Made by a program: the position numbers and the translations under genes. Under the pieces are notes generated by a model, which was not told the origin of the DNA, did not search any database, and saw only the letters and a list, made by a program, of their open reading frames with translations. Positions 1 to 5,906 of a stretch of DNA of 6,799 nucleotides are shown piece after piece; position 1 is the first letter of the stretch; every line of letters starts with the position of its first letter. This DNA is from Microcaldota archaeon (GTDB lineage: Archaea > B1Sed10-29 > JACOVT01). The stretch lies in the NCBI GenBank assembly GCA_016177165.1, contig JACOVT010000028.1:1-6799 (forward strand), in the 5' to 3' direction.

Positions 1-1
1 T

Positions 2-73
2 AATCCGTCGACTGGTTCGTTGAATGTTACGGTGTATAATCCGTCGGGTGCGGCTTTGAATGTGACGTTTGGG
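2..73 (+). repeat. Two 36-bp tandem coding repeats (12 residues each)
   Basis: Units 2-37 and 38-73 both begin aatccgtcg and carry ttgaat plus an acg codon at the same offsets; I count 24 of 36 identical bases. They encode NPSTGSLNVTVY and NPSGAALNVTFG. Looser protein-level echoes follow (LNVTMY, LNFSLN, LNVTVF), so the array probably extends upstream of the window and decays towards the C-terminal domain. Confidence 0.7.
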
Positions 74-829
74 GCTGGTTCTGGTGTTGTTGTGAGTAAT
101 TCCGGTTCCCCGCTCAACGTGACCATGTACGCCATGTCAGGCACGCTGAACTTCAGCCTCAACATCTCTAATACTAATGCGGGTTCGCGTAGCAACCCGA
201 TCTTCGTGTCTGGCAATGGCACGATGGGCCAGTTGAACGTCACCGTGTTCACGAGGAACAAGTCCACCTACACTGCATCGCATTTCAACGACTCGACGAT
301 GGCCGTTACCGCATCTGCAGGCAACGTGCTCTGCTACATATTCCACAACTCTTCAGTAACAGAGAGGTACGAGATCACGAAAGCTTGGTTTTCTGTAATC
401 TACCCGGGCTCTGGCGCCAGCACCGACTTTTTCAAGGTATCGCTCCACCGCATAACTGCTGAAGCTGGAACGCCGGCCGGTCAGGTGCTTAACGTGAGCA
501 GCAACGATCCAGATTCCGGCGAAAGCGATGCAGACCCGTTGAATGGAGTCACGGGCGCGATCGTGAGGGGGGGCGCCGCGCATCCAACTTACTCTTCCTG
601 CGGGTTTGCCAATGCTGCCGGAGGCTGCCCCAACTACCAGTACTCATTCCACTCTGGCCTAAACGACAGCAAGCCGATCTATATCCTTGATGCGGATGGC
701 ATGCGCGTCAAGCCGTTGATTATACGAGCGGGCGTGACAGAAGGATACGTGATGAACATAACAAACGGGGCCAACGCGCTTACAACCGCGGGCAAGTATG
801 CTTGCGGGTTTGAGTGGACCGAAGAATAG
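2..829 (+). CDS. Secreted repeat protein, C-terminal part (5' end outside window)
   Basis: I do not recognise a named family. The frame is open from base 2 to the TAG at 827-829, so 275 residues are visible. The TTG at 20 lies inside a repeat and is not a credible start. Residues 1 to about 70 are strand-forming repeats built on LNVT (NPSTGSLNVTVY, NPSGAALNVTFG, then looser copies). A less repetitive domain follows, ending in GFEWTEE. It contains four Cys (about residues 111, 200, 209, 268), which could pair outside the cell. Several N-x-S/T sequons suggest export and N-glycosylation. No transmembrane helix or sorting motif is present, so it may be released or held by partners. The repeat shaft plus compact C-terminal domain resembles a fibre or adhesin layout, and a viral fibre-like origin is possible; both are inference. 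A T-rich tract follows the stop. Codon use changes sharply at position 100/101. Confidence 0.8.
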   Translation, partial: NPSTGSLNVTVYNPSGAALNVTFGAGSGVVVSNSGSPLNVTMYAMSGTLNFSLNISNTNAGSRSNPIFVSGNGTMGQLNVTVFTRNKSTYTASHFNDSTMAVTASAGNVLCYIFHNSSVTERYEITKAWFSVIYPGSGASTDFFKVSLHRITAEAGTPAGQVLNVSSNDPDSGESDADPLNGVTGAIVRGGAAHPTYSSCGFANAAGGCPNYQYSFHSGLNDSKPIYILDADGMRVKPLIIRAGVTEGYVMNITNGANALTTAGKYACGFEWTEE

Positions 830-832
830 TGG

Positions 833-841
833 TTTTGTTTT
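833..841 (+). terminator. T-rich transcription stop after the first gene
   Basis: The tract ttttgtttt begins four bases after the TAG of the first gene. Oligo-T on the coding strand is enough for termination in many archaea. No strong hairpin precedes it, so this is a plausible rather than proven site. Confidence 0.4.
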
Positions 842-992
842 CTCGGAGTTCCCGGCAGTTTGTTGGCGTGCGTGTGCCGGGTCGGGCTGGGTTGTGTTGA
901 AGGAACAAGGGGTGGGAGTGGTTGCCTGCAGCTGGCCGTCCGCGCGGTGCACCCCTGGCCCGGTTGACATGGCAATGTTGTTGTGGTGCCCG

Positions 993-1000
993 TTTTTAAA
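993..1000 (+). promoter_or_regulatory. Archaeal TATA box (tttttaaa) for the first propeller gene
   Basis: TTTTTAAA stands out in a G/C/T-rich gap. Its centre is about 25.5 bases before the GTG at 1022 and 28.5 before the ATG at 1025, the distance expected between an archaeal TATA box and a transcription start. The mRNA would therefore begin at, or a few bases before, the start codon, i.e. leaderless or nearly so. The bases upstream (ggtgcccg) are not a good purine-rich BRE. The rest of the gap (842-992) shows nothing I can assign. Confidence 0.6.
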
Positions 1001-1024
1001 GCCCGTAGGGCCTAATTCTTGGTG

Positions 1025-2677
1025 ATGGTGCGCCTCTTGGGTTTTTGGGTTGCGTTAGTGCTGCTTGCCCCTGCGGCGGAGGCTTCTGTTGTCGGGTCGG
1101 GCATGCCGGACAACCTTGGGCCTTGGGGGTTTACCCATCCGAACGGCAACGCGCTGGTGCGGGAAGCGTCAGGTGCTTGTCATGCGGTGTACACCAGTGG
1201 CGGGAAACTAGTTTATGCTTTCTCGGAGGGAACGTGTTCCGGTCCGTTTGCCTCCCGCGTGCTGGGGTCTGGCGCCTCCATTCCCTCGATTGTTTCCGAT
1301 GCTTCGGGAGTTTTGACGATAGTTTACGTTGAAGATTCGGGCGCTGTCGTGGCGCTGCGCGGCGCCGGTGGGGCTTATGGATGGGCGCGTTCGGTGGTGT
1401 CGGAGGGTTTGGCTGATGCGAGCATCACCTCATTGTCCGTGGCGGTCGACTCGCGCGGCGCGGTCCACTCTGCATGGAGTGGCGAACGCGGCGAGAAGGA
1501 AAGTTTCGTGGGTTATTCCTCTTTCTCGGGCGGTTCGTGGCAGCCGGCTTCAGAGCTGGGCGTGGCGCGCCTTACGCGCCAAGGCAGCGAGCAGTATTTG
1601 AGCGTTGCCTTGTGTCTCGGGCAGGATGACTCAATGCACCTGTTTTACTCCAATGGCAGTGACGCGGCCTATGCTGCTGCCCGGGTTGGGGAGGACTGGT
1701 TGATCCAAGGCAACGTGTTTCCTTTGAGCGCCCAGTCCAACCTTGAGGGAAGGTTGTCGTGCGCCGTGGATGTTTCTGGCAATGTTCATGTCGTGGAGAG
1801 CGACCTCACCGCCACTGACTACGTGCGCTACCGCAACTCTTCCTCGTTCTTCAGCGACGAGGCGTGGCTGGACGAGGGCTCGTCGATGGCCCGGCTGGTC
1901 ATAAAGGGTTCTTCTGTCTATGTGTTCTACCTGAAGTTTGACGGCAAGAGTTTACGGCCCTCGTTCGTGGTTTCGCCCGACGCAGGCTCTTCGTGGGTCA
2001 ACCTGCGTGGAGAATTAGGATTGCTGCTTGGGGCAGAGCCTCAGGCCAACTCTTATTTTTCGCTGTCGCCGACCTCGCCGGATGGCACTCTTGGCATGTT
2101 GTGGGGCAACTGGACGGGCAGCGAAACTGTTGTAGGAATTGAAGGTGTTGCCCTGCCAGATGCGTCACAGTTGCGCCAGCTGCAGCTGGTGCAGTCTGGT
2201 GGTATTGTGAAAGCTGGAGGGATGGGAAGTTATTCTTTCAGGTTTGCTCCATTTAACCCGTCTGCAGGTTCAACCGGCATCGCACCCAGAAACGCGCAGC
2301 AGCCGCCCGGCGGTGGTGGTTCTATTCCTTACGGTCCTATAGCTGCTGCTGTTGCCGCTACCAACCTGACTGCCGCCGTGATTTACGTGTCGCTGCGCAA
2401 CCCGCCGGTCATTGCAAAGTTGGACCGGCTTGCCGGCAGGCTGCCTAAAAATGTCGTGGAGTCAAGGAGCATAAGTGGTGCAACCTCCGGCGTGAGCGCA
2501 GGACACAGCAGTGCTGCTTTTTCCGGAAATGTCGCCAGTGCTGGGGGAACGGCATCCAACCCGAGCCGGCCGGCTGCTGTTTCCTCGCCATTACCAGAAG
2601 GTGGCGGCTCGCCCGGCTTTGCGCGTGCGGGCGTCGAGCGTCCGTTCATTGGGGCCGCGAGGCGCAGCGACGAGTGA
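1025..2677 (+). CDS. Secreted beta-propeller-like (BNR/Asp-box) membrane-anchored protein
   Basis: Probable cell-surface protein; ligand unknown. From ATG 1025 it has 550 residues; GTG 1022 and TTG 1019 are in-frame alternatives, and promoter spacing fits 1022 or 1025. Residues 1-20 form a signal peptide (VRLL, hydrophobic core, AEA before S21). Residues about 48-363 contain six or seven blade-like repeats of the form S-x-A-V-D-x-x-G-x-V-H-x-x-W/Y, clearest at 88-104, 138-154, 193-210, 245-261, 290-305 and 346-363. One exact Asp-box, SPDAGSSW, lies at 317-324. I see no sialidase Arg triad, so an enzyme call is unsupported. Cys52, 71, 197 and 246 are conserved in the paralogue at 5907. A Gly4 hinge precedes one membrane helix (436-457), followed by RNPP and a tail of about 93 residues rich in Ala, Ser, Gly and Pro. 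Only four sequons are present. Many codons end in T or G, unlike the genes downstream. Confidence 0.85.
   Translation: MVRLLGFWVALVLLAPAAEASVVGSGMPDNLGPWGFTHPNGNALVREASGACHAVYTSGGKLVYAFSEGTCSGPFASRVLGSGASIPSIVSDASGVLTIVYVEDSGAVVALRGAGGAYGWARSVVSEGLADASITSLSVAVDSRGAVHSAWSGERGEKESFVGYSSFSGGSWQPASELGVARLTRQGSEQYLSVALCLGQDDSMHLFYSNGSDAAYAAARVGEDWLIQGNVFPLSAQSNLEGRLSCAVDVSGNVHVVESDLTATDYVRYRNSSSFFSDEAWLDEGSSMARLVIKGSSVYVFYLKFDGKSLRPSFVVSPDAGSSWVNLRGELGLLLGAEPQANSYFSLSPTSPDGTLGMLWGNWTGSETVVGIEGVALPDASQLRQLQLVQSGGIVKAGGMGSYSFRFAPFNPSAGSTGIAPRNAQQPPGGGGSIPYGPIAAAVAATNLTAAVIYVSLRNPPVIAKLDRLAGRLPKNVVESRSISGATSGVSAGHSSAAFSGNVASAGGTASNPSRPAAVSSPLPEGGGSPGFARAGVERPFIGAARRSDE
1574..1591 (+). repeat. 18-bp block identical in both propeller genes (copy 1)
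   Basis: acgcgccaaggcagcgag here is identical to 6462-6479 and encodes TRQGSE in both paralogues. It is one of the longest identical DNA stretches I found between the two otherwise well-diverged genes, and marks the duplication. Confidence 0.8.
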
Positions 2678-2755
2678 AGGGCCTTGTCGGAAAAGTGGCG
2701 GGAACAGAGAAACACTGCCAGTATCGCCCGGGTGTGCCGGCCCACCACTGACTGC

Positions 2756-2782
2756 GGGCTAGGCACGGCCCAACTATTTTTT
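2756..2782 (+). terminator. Weak hairpin plus T6 after the first propeller gene
   Basis: GGGC at 2756-2759 can pair with GCCC at 2768-2771 across an 8-base loop. This is followed by aactatttttt with six T at 2777-2782. The stem is short, but the oligo-T run is the main archaeal termination signal, and it lies between the stop at 2677 and the next promoter. The stretch 2678-2755 holds nothing else I can assign. Confidence 0.5.
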
Positions 2783-2796
2783 GTTCCTTTCCACTG

Positions 2797-2805
2797 AATT
2801 TTTAA
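2797..2805 (+). promoter_or_regulatory. Possible second, upstream TATA-like element
   Basis: aatttttaa lies 28 bases upstream of the stronger TTTTTAAA at 2827. It could drive a longer leader for the glycoprotein gene, or be part of the T-rich terminator zone. It lacks a purine-rich BRE in front. Confidence 0.25.
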
Positions 2806-2818
2806 CATGGCCGCGGGT

Positions 2819-2834
2819 GGAAAAGGTTTTTAAA
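2819..2834 (+). promoter_or_regulatory. Strong archaeal BRE/TATA promoter of the glycoprotein gene
   Basis: The purine run ggaaaagg (2819-2826) directly abuts TTTTTAAA (2827-2834), a textbook BRE plus TATA arrangement. A start about 25 bases downstream of the TATA centre would fall near 2856, giving a leader of about 15 bases before the ATG at 2871. No clear Shine-Dalgarno sequence is seen in that leader. It is the best promoter in the window. Confidence 0.75.
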
Positions 2835-2870
2835 CCAGTTTCCCGTTAGCGTCATAGCCAGCTGGTCGTA

Positions 2871-5825
2871 ATGCGTGGATTTCTGGTCGCAGTGGCACTT
2901 CTCGTGGTATTGTCGGCAACAGCGATGGCCGGCGCGCCGGCTTCCGGAGCAGGCTCCTCGAGGGTGCACTGGCAGACGAGCAACGGAGTAATCGGGGTAA
3001 TCAATTTTACGGTGGGAAGCGTTCCTGCGGCGGTCGACTCGAACGGGACCAATTTCACCTTTGACACCGCTGGCGGGGCGAGCGCGCTAGGCAACATCAC
3101 CTTCTCGGACAACGACATCGTGTCCAACATCTCGAGTGCTTGGCTGGTCGGGTTCTGCCGGCGCTACAACACCACGCGCATCGTTTGCGACGCCAACTCC
3201 AGCGTCGGCATTTCCGGCGGCGGCAGCTTCTGGGTAGCGGCAAACTTCACCAACGCAACGTATGGAATTCCGAGCGCGATCAACACGGTGAACGTCAACA
3301 TCACCGCGTTCAACGCGACCAATCAGTCTACCGCCAACACTTCCGCCTACCTGCCGGTCTACTTTGACACTGCAGTCCCCACGATAGCAAACTTCTCGCT
3401 GCTTTCCAATTCCAGCAGCCTGCTGACCGTCGGGGCGCGCAACGTCACTACGACAGGCTCGCAGGTCAACATCACTTTCAACATTACCGACGGCAACACC
3501 GGCAACCTTTCCGCCTACAACATCACCTATACCCTCATGGCGAACAACACAACCGTGGTCTGCCTTGCGAACTCCTCGATCAACGCCCCAATAACGGCAA
3601 ACCTGACAGGCGGGACCGGGTCGGGTTGCGCGTTCAACACCACCAACACGGCCGGCGGGCCGGTAATAATGTTTGTAAACGTTTCCGACGTTGCGGGCAA
3701 TTGGCGGTCATACAACCTGACCAGCGTGATATTCGTGTACGGAGCCAGACCCAGAATCTGGCTCAACCAGTCAACCGCGGCAGTCGCTAATCCCGAGCAA
3801 GTTAGGTTTTCCCAGAACAGGCAGAATTACTCGGTTCCAATTCCGTTCTTCCAGGGCAGGCCCCGCGGGGATGACGCCGACAGCACCCTGATCGTGCCGT
3901 TCTTCACCGACAGGCCGATGTTCATGGGCCCGACGGTGTTCGAAAACCTCGTCTACAATTACACGTTCAACGTAACGCCCGGCGCCGACCTGCTCACGTC
4001 AAACAACAAGACTGTAATCAACATCACGATTTTCGTGCCCGGCATGATTCCCACGGTCAAGTCGACGTTCGAGCTCACCACGCCGATGGGCCTCGCGAGA
4101 ATGACCCAGTACGCGCCCGCGTTTAACGGCGGCTTCAGGGGGCAGGCGAACGGCTCCGACCTTGCGTCGGTGCTGCAGAACCAGTTCACCATATTCGTGG
4201 GTAATTACTCGTCAGGCTTCACCGAGTTAAACGCCTCGCCGTCGGCAGGCAAGCTGGTCAACGGCTCGTTCGCCACCAGCATGAACGGCACGATAACGCT
4301 TGAGCTGCTCGTAAACCGCGGTGAAGACTACAACGTCACGCTGATGCTGCAGAGCATTCCGCCGATCAACATGAGCGACCAGCAGATAATCGGCTTCAAC
4401 TCCACTACGGCGCCGCGTCCCGGGACGGCTACCAACGTCACGTTCTACGTCAACCTGTCGGGCGCCAACCAGTTCTACACTCCGGAAAACATGACGCTCG
4501 ACTTCTTCATCCCGCTGTCGGTCAACTTCACCCATGGCGGAGTGAACGAGAACTTCACCGTGGGCGCCAACTGGTCGCTCGAGGGATGGAATTACAGCGG
4601 AGCATACTGGTCACTAATGGTCAACCAGTCGTTCACCAACCAGAGCAACGGCGACGCCCCGCGCGCGAGGAACTTCTCCTATTGCTTCAGCAACACGTTC
4701 AACGCCTCGAATGAGATAGGCAGCGGACAGAACTTCACTCTCTGCCTCGGCGGAGTGAGGTATTACCTCACCAACATTTCAAACACGCAGTTCGTCGACT
4801 TCGGCCTAGGGACCAACGTCACGCTCAGGTTCAACGCCACAATTACGATACCAGAACCACCGGATGACTTGGAACGCGCCCCTTCAGGCCAGCCCGGCTC
4901 GAACGTCTACGAGGCCAACGTGATGATGCCTGTCGACGGCTCGCTAAACATATCGTCCGACCGCCTGCCGAACATAAGCAGCGCCTCAAACGTGCAGGTA
5001 TACATCAACAACCAAAGGTTGTCGAGCGGCCAGTTCACGCTGGGTTCGGTTGAGGTAACCGGCACCACCGTCAGTCAAGGCTCCAACTCGATAAAAGTCA
5101 CATACAGCGTGCCTAGCGCGAGCACTGGAACATCCGGCGGCGGAGGCGGCGGAGGAGGCGGTGGAGAAGGCTCGGTAGCCGCCCAGCCGGTCACCGTGGA
5201 CGTCGGGGCTGTCACGGCAGGCGAGCCTTACAACATCGACATCCCAAGAGAGTGGGTGCACTCGATAACCGACGTCACGATAACCCCGAGCGAGAGCGTT
5301 TCAGCAAACGTCAAGGTGACGGTGGCGCCCGCAAGCCTGCCTTCAGGAGCGCCAGCACCTTCACCGGTCGTTTACAAGTACGTCGACTTCACGCTGACAA
5401 GCATAAGCGACACCCAAATCCGAGGGGCCGAGATCAGGTTCCAGGTGGACAACAAGTGGTTGGCCAATAATGGCGTCGGCGTGGACGAGGTGGTGCTCTA
5501 CAGGTACTCATCATCCAACTCATGGAATGACCTGCAGACGACTTTCTCGAGCAAGGACGCGCTCTACAGTTACTTCACCGCGAGCTCGCCCGGCTTTTCC
5601 ACCTTTGCGATAGGCAAGAAGTCGCCGCCTGGTCCGCCAGTCGTGCAGCCGCCAGTTTCGCCGTCTCCATCAGCAGGGCAGCCGCCACAGGCAGGGCAGA
5701 ACGTGACGGGCGAAAAGACGCCAGTGGGGGCGGCAGCGGACAACAGCTTCCTGATAGCGGCGGTGGTAGTGATACTGCTCGTGGGAATAGTTTACGTGCT
5801 GTCCCGCAGAAAGACCTCCAAATAG
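2871..5825 (+). CDS. Large sequon-rich surface glycoprotein with PGF-pre-PGF domain and C-terminal membrane anchor
   Basis: Probable S-layer-like or adhesive stalk glycoprotein of 984 residues. The ATG follows a good promoter, and residues 1-20 form a signal peptide (MRGFLVAVALLVVLSATAMA). Residues about 48-701 carry roughly 58 N-x-S/T sequons, implying dense N-glycosylation. An Ig-like domain spans about 166-291: it opens with DTAVPTI and ends with the VNVSDVAGN signature of prokaryotic Ig-like folds. A further beta-rich stretch covers about 675-750. Gly756-Gly765 is a ten-glycine hinge. Residues about 772-915 match the archaeal PGF-pre-PGF domain, with VYKYVDFTL, a RFQVDNKWL segment, VVLYRYSSSNSW and the closing SSPGFSTFAIG. 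A Pro/Gln/Ser linker and one helix (about 960-977) ending in SRRKTSK follow. The anchor has no PGF or other archaeosortase motif that I can see, so it is probably a retained membrane helix. The exact ligand or partner is unknown. Confidence 0.9.
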   Translation: MRGFLVAVALLVVLSATAMAGAPASGAGSSRVHWQTSNGVIGVINFTVGSVPAAVDSNGTNFTFDTAGGASALGNITFSDNDIVSNISSAWLVGFCRRYNTTRIVCDANSSVGISGGGSFWVAANFTNATYGIPSAINTVNVNITAFNATNQSTANTSAYLPVYFDTAVPTIANFSLLSNSSSLLTVGARNVTTTGSQVNITFNITDGNTGNLSAYNITYTLMANNTTVVCLANSSINAPITANLTGGTGSGCAFNTTNTAGGPVIMFVNVSDVAGNWRSYNLTSVIFVYGARPRIWLNQSTAAVANPEQVRFSQNRQNYSVPIPFFQGRPRGDDADSTLIVPFFTDRPMFMGPTVFENLVYNYTFNVTPGADLLTSNNKTVINITIFVPGMIPTVKSTFELTTPMGLARMTQYAPAFNGGFRGQANGSDLASVLQNQFTIFVGNYSSGFTELNASPSAGKLVNGSFATSMNGTITLELLVNRGEDYNVTLMLQSIPPINMSDQQIIGFNSTTAPRPGTATNVTFYVNLSGANQFYTPENMTLDFFIPLSVNFTHGGVNENFTVGANWSLEGWNYSGAYWSLMVNQSFTNQSNGDAPRARNFSYCFSNTFNASNEIGSGQNFTLCLGGVRYYLTNISNTQFVDFGLGTNVTLRFNATITIPEPPDDLERAPSGQPGSNVYEANVMMPVDGSLNISSDRLPNISSASNVQVYINNQRLSSGQFTLGSVEVTGTTVSQGSNSIKVTYSVPSASTGTSGGGGGGGGGGEGSVAAQPVTVDVGAVTAGEPYNIDIPREWVHSITDVTITPSESVSANVKVTVAPASLPSGAPAPSPVVYKYVDFTLTSISDTQIRGAEIRFQVDNKWLANNGVGVDEVVLYRYSSSNSWNDLQTTFSSKDALYSYFTASSPGFSTFAIGKKSPPGPPVVQPPVSPSPSAGQPPQAGQNVTGEKTPVGAAADNSFLIAAVVVILLVGIVYVLSRRKTSK
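5136..5165 (+). repeat. Ten-codon glycine tract (hinge)
   Basis: Ten consecutive GGN codons (GGC, GGA and GGT mixed) encode a flexible hinge between the sequon-dense ectodomain and the PGF-pre-PGF domain. The mix of third bases makes it a trinucleotide-type repeat rather than a homopolymer, so length change would occur in whole codons. Confidence 0.8.
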
Positions 5826-5840
5826 CCAAAACCCCGCGAA

Positions 5841-5850
5841 GCATTTTTGA
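5841..5850 (+). terminator. Oligo-T stop after the glycoprotein gene
   Basis: gcatttttga carries five T beginning 19 bases after the TAG. In archaea this could end the glycoprotein transcript, with a second T-rich stretch (5873-5880) as backup after an inverted repeat. Confidence 0.4.
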
Positions 5851-5854
5851 ACCG

Positions 5855-5873
5855 ACTGTAAAGTAGATACAGT
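5855..5873 (+). promoter_or_regulatory. Perfect inverted repeat ACTGTA-N7-TACAGT (operator or terminator stem)
   Basis: The arms 5855-5860 and 5868-5873 are exact reverse complements separated by aagtaga. The right arm abuts ttctttt and the putative TATA box of the next gene. As DNA it is the size of a dimeric regulator site placed where the BRE should be; as RNA it is a 6-bp stem followed by T-rich sequence, which would serve the upstream gene as a terminator. The sequence alone does not decide between the two. Confidence 0.5.
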
Positions 5874-5874
5874 T

Positions 5875-5884
5875 TCTTTTAATT
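5875..5884 (+). promoter_or_regulatory. Putative TATA element of the second propeller gene
   Basis: tcttttaatt is the only A/T-rich core near the start of the gene. The centre of ttttaatt is about 26.5 bases before the GTG at 5907, so transcription from it would start at the GTG and give a leaderless mRNA. It is weaker than the TTTTTAAA elements of the two preceding genes. Confidence 0.45.
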
Positions 5885-5906
5885 GCGCCAAATCCACACA
5901 GGCAGA

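Noticed and set aside
964..1000. Bacterial-style TTGACA (964-969) with TTTAAA (995-1000)
   Set aside because: The spacing of 25 bases is too long for a sigma70 promoter, and all other signals are archaeal.
1973..1996. Sialidase function from the Asp-box SPDAGSSW
   Set aside because: There is only one clear Asp-box and no recognisable catalytic Arg triad or Asp/Tyr/Glu set; Asp-boxes occur in many non-enzymatic propellers.
2176..2189. 14-bp perfect palindrome CCAGCTGCAGCTGG
   Set aside because: It lies within coding sequence and follows from the LRQLQL codons; no flanking regulatory context is seen.
2383..2808. Minus-strand open frame of about 140 codons over the end of the first propeller gene
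   Set aside because: It is the shadow of a GC-rich coding sequence: the plus frame has a signal peptide, blades and a membrane helix, while the minus frame shows no domain, promoter or hydrophobic pattern.
2807..2833. Eight-codon mini-ORF upstream of the glycoprotein gene
   Set aside because: It overlaps the BRE/TATA element and would lie upstream of the predicted transcription start.
4227..4535. Minus-strand open frame inside the glycoprotein gene
   Set aside because: The Arg/Val/Glu-rich composition is typical of antisense reading of sequon-rich GC codons, and no start context is visible.
5136..5165. Glycine tract as a phase-variable switch
   Set aside because: The codons vary in third base and there is no homopolymer run, so frame-shifting slippage is unlikely; it is better read as a hinge.
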